Shown in pieces: positions 42,349 through 50,294 of a stretch of DNA of 64,000 bases (positions are counted from its first letter, which is position 1; every line of letters starts with the position of its first letter). Made by a program: the position numbers and the translations under genes. The stretch comes from JANPIX01 sp031425195 (lineage in GTDB: Bacteria > Pseudomonadota > Alphaproteobacteria > Rhodobacterales > Rhodobacteraceae), in contig JANPIX010000032.1 of NCBI GenBank assembly GCA_031425195.1, positions 62,001-126,000 on the forward strand, in the 5' to 3' direction. Under the pieces are notes generated by a model. The model saw nothing but the letters and a program-made list of their open reading frames with translations. It searched no databases and was not told the DNA's origin.

Positions 42349-43613
42349 GCGGTCCTCATCAGGTCATCAAGTTCGGCGTAATCGGGCAGAGTGCGGTCGA
42401 TCTGCACGCCGGAGCGCAGCACGATCCGGTCTGACGCGGGGCGGGAGAAGAGTTCGGACCAGTTGCGCGCCTTGAAGATCACAAGATCGGCGGTGCTGCC
42501 GGGGGCCAGTCCGGGGGCGGCAAACCCGCAGGCGCGGGCCGGGTTGCCCACCACGGATTGCACCCAGTCGGGGGCGGAATGGTCAAGGTGGCCGATGCGC
42601 GTCGCTTCGCGCAGGACTTCGAGCATGTCGAGATCACCGTAGGCATAAAACGGGTCGCGCGTGTTGTCCGAGGCAAAGCTGACGTTGATGCCGCGGGCCC
42701 GCATTTCATGCACAAGGGTGATACCGCGCATGCGGGGCGTGCGGCCCGCCGCGCGGTCTTGCAGGTAAAGGTTGCACATCGGCAGGCTGACCACATTCAG
42801 CCCCGCCTTGGCTACCACATCGAGCGTCGCCAGAGCGCGCCCTTCGTCCATGGCGCTGACCGAACAGCAATGGCCGACCACGACAGGTGAGGCAAAACCG
42901 GTTTCAAGCACCGCCTCGGCAATGGCGTGGAGCGTGTTGGCGGTGGGGTCGAGCGTTTCGTCAACGTGGAAATCAGCCGAAAGGCCGCGATCTGCCGCCA
43001 TGCGCAGAAATGTCCTGATCCGCTGGTCGATGTCGGGCAGGGGATAGGTGACCATGCCAAGCACCCCGTCGTGTGCTGCGACGATGTCGGCGGTCTGTCG
43101 GAAGGGGCCGTCTTCGCTCACACCCTCGGCCCCCAACAGGCAGGCGGCCTGCAGGTCGATGCGGCCGGCCCATTCTTCGCGCAGTTCGGCAAAGACGCCG
43201 AAAGATATGCTGTCCTGTGGCGGGATTGAATCAAGATGGGTGCGGATGGCGCGGGTGCCGTGGGCATAGGCGCAGCGCAGGGAAAAGTCGGCGCGACGGC
43301 GCACGTCTGCGGCCGTCCAGCGTGCGGTCCGATCCGCCCCGGATGCGGCGAGTGCGCCGTTGAAGGTGCCGTCAGGGTTAGGACTGCGCGGGGTGATGTG
43401 GCCCTTGTCCAGATGGGTGTGCATGTCGGTGAAGGCGGGCAGGACCATCGCCCCCTTCATATCCACCGCGATGGGCTGTTCGGCGGCGATCAGGCCGCCT
43501 GCGATGCTGATGCTGGTTTGCACAAGATCGCCCGGCTGGCCCAGAAAACAGGCTGGAACCGTCACATTCAACAGGGTGACCGGCCCGCCGGGAAGGCGTA
43601 GAAAATCCATCAT
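42345..43613 (-). CDS. Cytosine-deaminase-family amidohydrolase
   Basis: A 422-aa zinc/iron amidohydrolase close to CodA. All metal motifs are there: HTHLDKGH at about 65-72, ADFHVDE, VVGHCCS and FASDNTRDPFYAYGD. CodA relatives deaminate cytosine, isocytosine, creatinine or related rings. Two adjacent ATGs (43613, 43610) are possible. It overlaps the ABC permease stop by 4 bp and the oxidase start by 4 bp, so it is inside an uptake-plus-catabolism operon. Which ring it deaminates is not fixed by sequence. Confidence 0.9.
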   Translation of the reverse strand: MMDFLRLPGGPVTLLNVTVPACFLGQPGDLVQTSISIAGGLIAAEQPIAVDMKGAMVLPAFTDMHTHLDKGHITPRSPNPDGTFNGALAASGADRTARWTAADVRRRADFSLRCAYAHGTRAIRTHLDSIPPQDSISFGVFAELREEWAGRIDLQAACLLGAEGVSEDGPFRQTADIVAAHDGVLGMVTYPLPDIDQRIRTFLRMAADRGLSADFHVDETLDPTANTLHAIAEAVLETGFASPVVVGHCCSVSAMDEGRALATLDVVAKAGLNVVSLPMCNLYLQDRAAGRTPRMRGITLVHEMRARGINVSFASDNTRDPFYAYGDLDMLEVLREATRIGHLDHSAPDWVQSVVGNPARACGFAAPGLAPGSTADLVIFKARNWSELFSRPASDRIVLRSGVQIDRTLPDYAELDDLMRTA

Positions 43614-44464
43614 GTTTCCCGTCTTATCGCGCTTTCATGCCACTTTCGCAGGGTGAAGTGGGACACCATGGCCGTCAGGGCAAAGATCACCACACCCACC
43701 ACGGCAATCAGGAACAAGGCGGCGAACATGCGGGGAATGTTCAAACGGTAGCTCGCCTCGAGAATGCGGAACGCCAAACCCGACCCGGCACCGCCGGTTC
43801 CCACGACATATTCCGCCACGATGGCCCCGATGAGCGCAAGGCCGCCCGCAATGCGCAGACCGCCCAGAAAATACGGCAGGGCCGAGGGCAGTTGCAGGTG
43901 GATCAGTTTCTGCCAGCGGCTTGCGCCATAGATGGTGAACAGATCGCGCAGATTGTGGTCGGTTGATTTGAGGCCAAGAGTGGTGTTCGACAGGATCGGA
44001 AAGAACGCGACGATCCATGCGCAGATCAGGACGCGGGCGGTGGGTTCCTGCACATAAATGAAGATCAGGGGCGCGATCGACACGATGGGCGTGACTTGCA
44101 GGATCACGGCATAGGGGTAGAAGATCAGTTCGGCAAAGCGGCTTTGGTTGAACAGGATGGCCAGAAGCACCCCACCAGTGACCGCCACGCCAAGCGCCAT
44201 GATCGTGATCCACAGCGTGACCTTGAGCGAGGCGAACAGCATGTCCCAATCCTTGATCAGCTGTTCCCAGATGCGCCCCGGGCTGGGCAGGATGTAGTGG
44301 GGAATGTCGTTCCAGGCGACCACCCGATCCCACAGAAACAGGGTGCCCAGCACGACAAGGATGGGAAGGAGCCAGCGCGCCACGTCTTCGGTGCGGCGGG
44401 CGCGGGCGCGGCGCGCCTCTTCCGCGTCCCAGGTGGCTTCGGCGGTATTATCGGCCAGCGTCAT
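43610..44464 (-). CDS. ABC transporter permease (SsuC/ThiX type)
   Basis: A 284-aa inner-membrane permease with six hydrophobic segments. The EAA loop that meets the ATPase is GASRWQKLIHLQLPSALPYF. The N-terminal ~40 residues are basic and cytoplasmic. The start 44464 overlaps the ATPase stop by 4 bp (ATGA); a longer in-frame extension lies inside the ATPase gene. It belongs to the family that serves sulfonate, nitrate, taurine and pyrimidine-precursor importers. Confidence 0.92.
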   Translation of the reverse strand: MTLADNTAEATWDAEEARRARARRTEDVARWLLPILVVLGTLFLWDRVVAWNDIPHYILPSPGRIWEQLIKDWDMLFASLKVTLWITIMALGVAVTGGVLLAILFNQSRFAELIFYPYAVILQVTPIVSIAPLIFIYVQEPTARVLICAWIVAFFPILSNTTLGLKSTDHNLRDLFTIYGASRWQKLIHLQLPSALPYFLGGLRIAGGLALIGAIVAEYVVGTGGAGSGLAFRILEASYRLNIPRMFAALFLIAVVGVVIFALTAMVSHFTLRKWHESAIRRET

Positions 44465-45255
44465 GCGGGTTCCCCGATGGCTTGGAGCAGGGCTTTGGAA
44501 ACGACATGGGTGTGGGCCGCGTATTCGGCGGACGTGCGGAAATCCATGCCGCGCGGATAGGGTGCCGTCACGGTCAGTTCTTCGACGACACGGCCCGGAC
44601 GGGCGGCCATGACCACGATCCTGTCGGACAGAAACACGCTTTCGAACACGGAATGGGTGACGAAGATCACGGTACATCCGATGCGGGATTTGAGCGCCAG
44701 AAGATCGTCGTTCAGTTTCTGGCGGGTGATTTCGTCCAAAGCGGCAAAGGGTTCGTCCATCAGGATCAGGCGCGGGCGGGTGACCAGCGCGCGGGCGATA
44801 CTGACGCGCATCTTCATGCCGCCCGACAGTTCGCGCGGGTAGGCGTCGGCGAAACTTGCCAGCCCGACAAGGGCGAGCGCCTGTTCGATGTCTTCCCGTA
44901 CGCTCGCGAAACTTTTGCCGCGCAGGCGGAAGGGCAGACAGACGTTTCGTGCCACGGTGGCCCAGGGCATCAGCGTAGGTTCCTGAAACACGACGCCCAG
45001 ATCGCCTGTCGATTGGCCGCCTTCCCACAGGATGCGGCCCTGCGTCGGTGTCATCAGCCCGGCGATCAGCCGCAGAGCGGTGGATTTGCCGCAGCCGGAT
45101 GGTCCGAGGAGCGAGACGAAATCGCCTTCGTTCACCGTAAGGTTCATGTTGCGCAAGGCCGTGACGTTGCCGCCAAAGACCTTGGCGATGCCTTGCATCT
45201 GCATCAGGCGGGGGCGCTGGCCCAAAGGAGGGATGTGGGGCACGGTGTCTGCCAT
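44461..45255 (-). CDS. ABC transporter ATP-binding protein
   Basis: A 264-aa cytoplasmic ATPase. Walker A GPSGCGKST lies at about 51-59, the Q-loop in FQEPTLMPWATV, the signature LSGGMKMR, Walker B LILMDEPFAALD and the switch His in VTHSVFES. It pairs with the permease below and the solute-binding protein above, with 41 bp to the latter. SsuB/TauB/ThiZ-like. Confidence 0.94.
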   Translation of the reverse strand: MADTVPHIPPLGQRPRLMQMQGIAKVFGGNVTALRNMNLTVNEGDFVSLLGPSGCGKSTALRLIAGLMTPTQGRILWEGGQSTGDLGVVFQEPTLMPWATVARNVCLPFRLRGKSFASVREDIEQALALVGLASFADAYPRELSGGMKMRVSIARALVTRPRLILMDEPFAALDEITRQKLNDDLLALKSRIGCTVIFVTHSVFESVFLSDRIVVMAARPGRVVEELTVTAPYPRGMDFRTSAEYAAHTHVVSKALLQAIGEPA

Positions 45256-45296
45256 CTGGTCAGGGCCGGGCGCGGTGACCGCGCCCGGCGATATCC

Positions 45297-46316
45297 TTAC
45301 TGGGCCGGTTTCAGATCAAGCCCGACGCCTTTGTTCACGAACTGCGTGGTATAGGCCGCCTTGTAATCCAGATCGGCGGGCACGACGCCTGCTGCGACCA
45401 TCTTCTGAAAGAAGTCGTCCATCTTGGCATCGGTCATGGCCCCCATGCCAAGGGTCAGCGCATCGCCCGAATCGGCGATGCCGTGTTCCTTCATCGTGGC
45501 GATGGCAAAGGCGATCGCCTCGTCTGACATATCGGGGTTGTCGGCCTTGATCAGCGCGTTGGCTGCGGTGTTGTCATTATAAAGATAGTTGTACCAGCCG
45601 ATGGCCGACCCGTCGACGAAGCACTGAACAACCTCGGGACTGTTGGCGATGGTGTCGGCCATGGTTTCAACGGTTGTGGAATAGGCGGTGTAACCGGCAT
45701 CGGCAATCAGCCAGACGTCGGGTTTGAAACCGGCTTCTTTTTCGACGGCAAACGGTTCTGACGACAGATAGCCCTGCATCCCCCATGTCGGGTTGGCAAG
45801 CAGGGGGGCCGCGCTGAAGGTATACACTTCACGCTGTTCTGGTTTGAAGCCGTAGGCCTTGAGCATCCAGGCCCAGAACGTCAGCACGCCGCCGTCGGAG
45901 ATCAGGATCTTGTCGAGTTTGGTCAGATCCTCGAACGATTTGGCGAAACCTGGGTGAGTGACGATGACCTGCGGATCTTTCTGGAACGCGGCCGAAACGG
46001 CGACCACCGGCACGCCTTCCTGCGCGGAGGAGAATACGTCGAGGGTGGAGCCGCCCATGTTGAACTGAATCTCGCCCGTCAGCATCAGGGCGCGGTTGTT
46101 GACCTGCGGCCCGCCCGGCATGATCGTAACGTCAAGCCCGCAGGCCGCATAGGTGCCATCTGCGACGGCCTGATAATAGCCGCCGTGTTCGGCCTGCGCG
46201 ACCCAGTTGGTGCCGAACTTCACCGCCACGTTCTGCGCCATCGCCGCCGGTGCCAGGGAAACCGTCATCAGCGCAGCAAGCGCCGTTCCGCCCATGGCCT
46301 TGGAAAGAATCTTCAT
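45297..46316 (-). CDS. ABC solute-binding protein, NMT1/THI5-like
   Basis: A 339-aa periplasmic binding protein with a signal peptide (about 28 residues, ending LAPAAMA|Q). The mature part has the SsuA/ThiY/NMT1 layout: YYQAVADGTYAACGLDVTI, then GGSTLDVFSSAQEGVPVVAVSA. ATG 46316 is chosen over GTG 46322 because GGAGGTGAAC ends just before it. It is the first gene of the operon with ATPase, permease, cytosine-deaminase-family and oxidase genes. Ligands of such proteins include hydroxymethylpyrimidine, riboflavin and sulfonates; pyrimidine-like rings fit this context. Confidence 0.92.
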   Translation of the reverse strand: MKILSKAMGGTALAALMTVSLAPAAMAQNVAVKFGTNWVAQAEHGGYYQAVADGTYAACGLDVTIMPGGPQVNNRALMLTGEIQFNMGGSTLDVFSSAQEGVPVVAVSAAFQKDPQVIVTHPGFAKSFEDLTKLDKILISDGGVLTFWAWMLKAYGFKPEQREVYTFSAAPLLANPTWGMQGYLSSEPFAVEKEAGFKPDVWLIADAGYTAYSTTVETMADTIANSPEVVQCFVDGSAIGWYNYLYNDNTAANALIKADNPDMSDEAIAFAIATMKEHGIADSGDALTLGMGAMTDAKMDDFFQKMVAAGVVPADLDYKAAYTTQFVNKGVGLDLKPAQ

Positions 46317-46345
46317 GTTCACCTCCGTGTGAGTCGTTTGTTTTG

Positions 46346-46364
46346 CTTTGAGGTTACCCTAAAG
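46346..46364. promoter_or_regulatory. Candidate operator for the ABC/deaminase operon and ridA
   Basis: CTTTGAGGTTACCCTAAAG at 46346-46364 is a 19-bp imperfect palindrome (7 of 9 arm positions pair). It lies 30 bp upstream of the solute-binding-protein ATG. Two TTAAATA-type repeats, TTAAATACAA (46430) and TTAAATAACAA (46457), stand 27 bp apart nearer the ridA side. No regulator gene is close by, so the binding protein is unknown. Confidence 0.35.
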
Positions 46365-46558
46365 TCAGGCCAAGGCAGCGACGACAGACCTGACGACATT
46401 TTAGGCGCGGGCGATCATTTTTGCTGTGGTTAAATACAATTTTGCGTCGGGTTTGCTTAAATAACAAGCACTGTTGGCGGAATTTGCGGCAGTCCTGTTG
46501 CAATGCCGGGATGAAACCGCATGGCTGGGAGCGGTTTGAAGTGAAAGGATCGCAAGCG

Positions 46559-46972
46559 ATGCGCATGTTGCAGCCAACCACGATCAACGCACCGTTCGCG
46601 CGATATGCGCATGGGGTGGAGGTGCCGCCCGGGGCGCGGCTGGTGGTGACATCGGGGCAGTTGGGTGTCGGGCCGGATGGCACGGTGCCTGTGGATGCGC
46701 GGGTGCAGGCGGATCTGTGTTTTGCAAATTGTGCGGCGATTCTGGCGGCAGCGGGCATGGGGCCTGCGGATGTGATCCGCATCAACGCCTTTGTCACCGA
46801 CCGCAGTCACATGCCGGCCTACATGGCTGCGCGGGATGCCTGGCTGGCACAGGTGACGCGGTTGCCAGCCTCTACGCTTGTCATCGTGACGGGGTTCACG
46901 CGGCCGGAGTTTCTGGTGGAGGTGGAGGTGACCGCGGCGGCGGTTCAGGATGGGCACGGTGGCCCATCCTGA
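46559..46972 (+). CDS. RidA-family protein
   Basis: A 137-aa member of the RidA/YjgF/UK114 family, trimeric enamine/imine deaminases that detoxify reactive intermediates, and in the Rut pathway (RutC) act on aminoacrylate. The start ATG 46559 has AAGGA 10 bp before it; the frame upstream is not protein-like. VTSGQLGVGPDGTV, FANCAAILAAAGMGPADVIR and GFTRPEFLVEVEVTA are the usual family blocks. It is divergent from the ABC/deaminase operon, which supports a role in the same catabolism. Confidence 0.88.
   Translation: MRMLQPTTINAPFARYAHGVEVPPGARLVVTSGQLGVGPDGTVPVDARVQADLCFANCAAILAAAGMGPADVIRINAFVTDRSHMPAYMAARDAWLAQVTRLPASTLVIVTGFTRPEFLVEVEVTAAAVQDGHGGPS
46945..46972. terminator. Strong hairpin covering the ridA stop
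   Basis: An 11-bp perfect stem (46945-46955 with 46962-46972) with a 6-base loop, whose right arm ends exactly on the ridA TGA. It lies between convergent ridA and the TRAP solute-binding gene. Neither side has a T-run, so it may act as a bidirectional pause or RNA stabiliser rather than a classical terminator. Confidence 0.45.
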
Positions 46973-46984
46973 GGTCTTGCTGCA

Positions 46985-48073
46985 TCAGCCCTTTGGGCGG
47001 TTGCGGATCATGAAGGTGTCGAAGGTGTAGTCGGCCACCTGATTCCACAGGTTCGCCTCGTTGCGGAAAGTTTGCTGGCTTTCGAAGATCGTCTTGAAAT
47101 CCGCGTTGGTTGCGGAAATCTCGGCGTAGAGCTTGTTCGACGCTGCGAATGCCGCCAGCATCACGTCTTCCGGGTAGGGGCGCAGTTGCGCGCCGCCGGC
47201 GACCAGACTGCGCAGGGCGGCCGGGTTTTTGGCGTCGTAGTTGGCCAGCATTCCAACGTTGGCCATGGCCGCCGCCGACGTGATGATCGCCTGATAGTTG
47301 GCGGGCAGTTCGTTCCATTTGGCCAGATTGATGAAGAAGTTGAGCGTGGGGCCGCCTTCCCAGAAACCGGGATAGTAGTAATAGGGGGCAACCTTGTTCA
47401 GGCCCAGCTTTTCGTCGTCATAGGGGCCGACCCATTCTGCCGCGTCGATGGCACCGCGTTCCAGCGACGGATAGATGTCGCCCCCCGGAATCTGCTGTGG
47501 GACGACGCCCAGCGCCTCCATCACCTTGCCGCCCATGCCGCCGATGCGCATCTTGACGCCTGCAAGATCGGCGACGGAATTGATTTCCTTGCGGAACCAG
47601 CCGCCCATCTGTGCGCCGGTGTTGCCGCCGGGCAGGCTGTAGATGTTCTGTTTGGCATAGAAGCCGTTCATCATGTCCACGCCGCCGCCATGGTAATACC
47701 AGGCGTTGATGCCGCGCGCGTTCAGGCCGAAGGGCACGGCTGTGCCAAGCGCATAGGTCGGGTCTTTGCCCCAGTAGTAATAGCTGGCCGTGTGGGCCAT
47801 CTCAACTGTGCCGCTGGACACGGTATCGGCCGCTTCGGGCATCGGGACGATTTCACCGGCGGCAAAGACCGAGATCTGGAAATTGCCTTCGGTTGCATCC
47901 GACACGGATTTGGCAAAGACTTCGGCCGCGCCGTAAATGGTGTCGAGCGCCTTGGGAAAGCCGGACGTCAGACGCCAGCTTACCTTGGGGTTGCCTTGGG
48001 CCAGCACTGGCGTGGCCAGCGTGGTGGCCGCGGCGCCGAGGGCCGCGGTGGTGATGAAGTTACGTCTTTTCAT
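46985..48073 (-). CDS. TRAP transporter solute-binding protein, TakP-like
   Basis: A 362-aa periplasmic DctP-family protein. The N-terminus MKRRNFITTAALGAAATTLA is a Tat-like signal (RR-x-F) cleaved about residue 26. The mature sequence runs close to Rhodobacter TakP, which binds alpha-keto acids: WRLTSGFPKALDTIYG, SYYYWGKDPTYALGTAVPF, INAWYYHGGGVD and DAAEWVGPYDDEKLG. By that likeness the ligand may be a 2-oxo acid. Gap to dctM is 34 bp. Confidence 0.93.
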   Translation of the reverse strand: MKRRNFITTAALGAAATTLATPVLAQGNPKVSWRLTSGFPKALDTIYGAAEVFAKSVSDATEGNFQISVFAAGEIVPMPEAADTVSSGTVEMAHTASYYYWGKDPTYALGTAVPFGLNARGINAWYYHGGGVDMMNGFYAKQNIYSLPGGNTGAQMGGWFRKEINSVADLAGVKMRIGGMGGKVMEALGVVPQQIPGGDIYPSLERGAIDAAEWVGPYDDEKLGLNKVAPYYYYPGFWEGGPTLNFFINLAKWNELPANYQAIITSAAAMANVGMLANYDAKNPAALRSLVAGGAQLRPYPEDVMLAAFAASNKLYAEISATNADFKTIFESQQTFRNEANLWNQVADYTFDTFMIRNRPKG

Positions 48074-48107
48074 GTAATCCTCCCGGTGGTTTTGGTCGTT
48101 GGCAGTC

Positions 48108-49523
48108 TTAATTAAGGTCGAGTGTGGGCAGGCCGAGTTCCGGCATCGGAATGGCGTCGAGCGTTTGCGTCACGGCGGCATCGTCAAGGACGGCATCGGC
48201 ACCCAGCCAGTAGGTCACGCTTTCCGGCCAGAAGATCAGGATGGCCACAAGGATAAGCTGCAGGATGATCCACGGGATCGAGCCAAGATAGATGTCGCGG
48301 CTTTTCACCTCGGGCGGGGCGATGCCGCGCAGATAGAACAGGGCAAAGCCAAAGGGCGGGTGCATGAACGAGGTTTGCATGTTCACGCACAAAAGGACGC
48401 CGAACCACACGAGGTTGATGTCGAGCGCATGGGCCACGGGCACCAGAAGTGGCACGACAATGAACACGATTTCAAAGAAATCGAGGAAGAAGGCCAGAAA
48501 GAAGATGAAGATGTTGACGAAGATCAGGAACCCGATCTGCCCGCCCGGCAGGCCGGTCAGCAGGTGTTCGATCCATTTGCCGCCGTTCACCCCCTGAAAT
48601 ACGAGCGAGAACACGGTCGACCCGATCAGGATAAAGATAACCATGGTGCTGATGCGCATGGTGCTGTCCATCGCGTCCCAGATCATCGCCCAACTGGAGC
48701 GGCGGTGCGTCCAGGCGAGGATGAGCGAGCCGACAGCACCCATCGCCCCCGCCTCGGTCGGCGAGGCGAGGCCCAGGAAGATGGTGCCCAGAACAAGGAA
48801 GATCAGGACAAGTGACGGGATCATGCCCTTGGCGATCATGATCCAGAGGGCGGCCCCGTGCAGGGTTCGCGCCTCGGGCGGAAGGGCGGGGACGCGGTGG
48901 GGCTGGAAGATCGACACGCCCAGAATGAACAGGGTGAATAGCGCAAGCTGCAGGAAGGACGGGCCGATGGCGCCCAGATACATCTGCCCGACCGGCACGC
49001 CAAGCTGGAAGGCCAGCACGATGAGCACAAGGCTTGGCGGGATGACCTGCGTGATCGTGCCCGCCGCCGCGACGACGCCGGTGCCGATCTTCATGTCATA
49101 GCCGTATTTCAGCATGATGGGCAGGCTGATCATGCCCATCGCGATGACGGATGCGGCCACCGTTCCGGTGATCGCGCCCAGAATCGCGCCGACGAAGATC
49201 ACCGCATAGGCTAGCCCGCCCGGCACGCCGCCGAAGGCCTGACCGATGCCTTCCAGCAGGTCTTCGGCAAGGCCGGATTTTTCGAGAACCACCCCCATGA
49301 AGGTAAAGAACGGAATGGCCAGCAACAGTTCGTTCGACATGATCCCGAACACGCGTGCGGGCAGAGCTTGCAGGAAGATGAAGTCGAAATACCCGATCTC
49401 GATCGCGATAAAGCCGAAGAACAGGCCCAGCGCCGCAAGCGAAAATGTCACCGGAAATCCGATCAGCATAAAGGCGATCAGGCCCGCGAACATCGTGGGT
49501 GCCAGCAATCCGTATTCAAGCAT
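48108..49523 (-). CDS. TRAP transporter large permease (DctM)
   Basis: A 471-aa inner-membrane protein with about twelve to thirteen hydrophobic segments, the DctM subunit that carries the transport path. LLAIPFFTFMGVVLEKSGLAEDLL, GAILGAITGTVAASVIAMGMISLPIML and PPSLVLIVLAFQ are the family motifs. It lies between the small permease and TakP on the minus strand. Length is at the long end of the family, as in TakM. Confidence 0.95.
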   Translation of the reverse strand: MLEYGLLAPTMFAGLIAFMLIGFPVTFSLAALGLFFGFIAIEIGYFDFIFLQALPARVFGIMSNELLLAIPFFTFMGVVLEKSGLAEDLLEGIGQAFGGVPGGLAYAVIFVGAILGAITGTVAASVIAMGMISLPIMLKYGYDMKIGTGVVAAAGTITQVIPPSLVLIVLAFQLGVPVGQMYLGAIGPSFLQLALFTLFILGVSIFQPHRVPALPPEARTLHGAALWIMIAKGMIPSLVLIFLVLGTIFLGLASPTEAGAMGAVGSLILAWTHRRSSWAMIWDAMDSTMRISTMVIFILIGSTVFSLVFQGVNGGKWIEHLLTGLPGGQIGFLIFVNIFIFFLAFFLDFFEIVFIVVPLLVPVAHALDINLVWFGVLLCVNMQTSFMHPPFGFALFYLRGIAPPEVKSRDIYLGSIPWIILQLILVAILIFWPESVTYWLGADAVLDDAAVTQTLDAIPMPELGLPTLDLN

Positions 49524-49541
49524 GAAAGTCTGGTCCCCGCG

Positions 49542-50081
49542 TCATTGCAACGGTGCTTCGTAGTCGACGTCGAGGGTGATTTCCCCCTGCAGGGCCGCAA
49601 TACGCTTGATCAGTTCCGAAACGGTTTGCATGAGCAACAGGATGAAGCCGAGCGGCAGCAGCCCCTTGATCGGCCAGACCGGCAGGCCGCCTGCGTTCGA
49701 CGACATTTCGCCCTCAAGATAGCTGGTCTCGAACCATGGCACCGAAAACCAGATCATCAGGATCGCGCCGGGTGCCAGAAAGAAGATCAGGCCGAACACG
49801 TCGACCCAAAGCTTGGTCCGGGCGGAATAGCCGCCATAAAGGATGTCCACGCGCACGTGTTCGTTGAGTTTCAGCACATGGGCCGAACCGAGCAGGAAGA
49901 TCGCGGCGAACATCTGCCACTGGATTTCAAGCCAGGCATTCGAACTTATGTCGAAAACATACCGCGAAAGGGCGTTTCCGGCGCTGATCATGCAGCTTGC
50001 CAGCACCATGATGGCGGCGATGATCGAAAAGAACCGCGTGATGCGGTCAATGATGGATGCTGCCGCCAGCAAGGCTGCCAT
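49542..50081 (-). CDS. TRAP transporter small permease (DctQ)
   Basis: A 179-aa protein with four hydrophobic segments. Family motifs are SAGNALSRYVFD near residue 34 and WQMFAAIFLLGSAHVLKLNEHVRVD near 53-77. Start 50081 is used, with GGGAGGGAACGGG in front; the longer frame adds 27 codons without ribosome site. First gene of the dctQ-dctM-takP operon; gap to dctM is 18 bp. Region 50082-50294 is intergenic with no other feature found. Confidence 0.93.
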   Translation of the reverse strand: MAALLAAASIIDRITRFFSIIAAIMVLASCMISAGNALSRYVFDISSNAWLEIQWQMFAAIFLLGSAHVLKLNEHVRVDILYGGYSARTKLWVDVFGLIFFLAPGAILMIWFSVPWFETSYLEGEMSSNAGGLPVWPIKGLLPLGFILLLMQTVSELIKRIAALQGEITLDVDYEAPLQ

Positions 50082-50294
50082 CCCGTTCCCTCCCCACTTG
50101 TCGCGCCTGGCCTGTCTGATGCAGCCCTGAGCAAAGCCTAACGACGCTGTGCCGTTATGCAAGCAGATTGAAAGCCATCCTGCACTTTATCGCGGCGGCC
50201 CGGCCAAACCTTTGCGGCGCGGGTTTTGCTTGCCCAAAGGGGAACTGTCGTGTTTGGTTGCGCGCGTATTGACAGCGCGGTTCCGGGGGGAAAC

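Noticed and set aside
47072..48115. A 347-codon plus-strand frame opposite the TakP-like gene
   Set aside because: The minus-strand TakP-like protein is certain from end to end, so this frame is a shadow.
50269..50274. A perfect TTGACA upstream of the haloperoxidase-like gene
   Set aside because: Only 20 bp remain before the ATG, leaving no room for a -10 and a leader.
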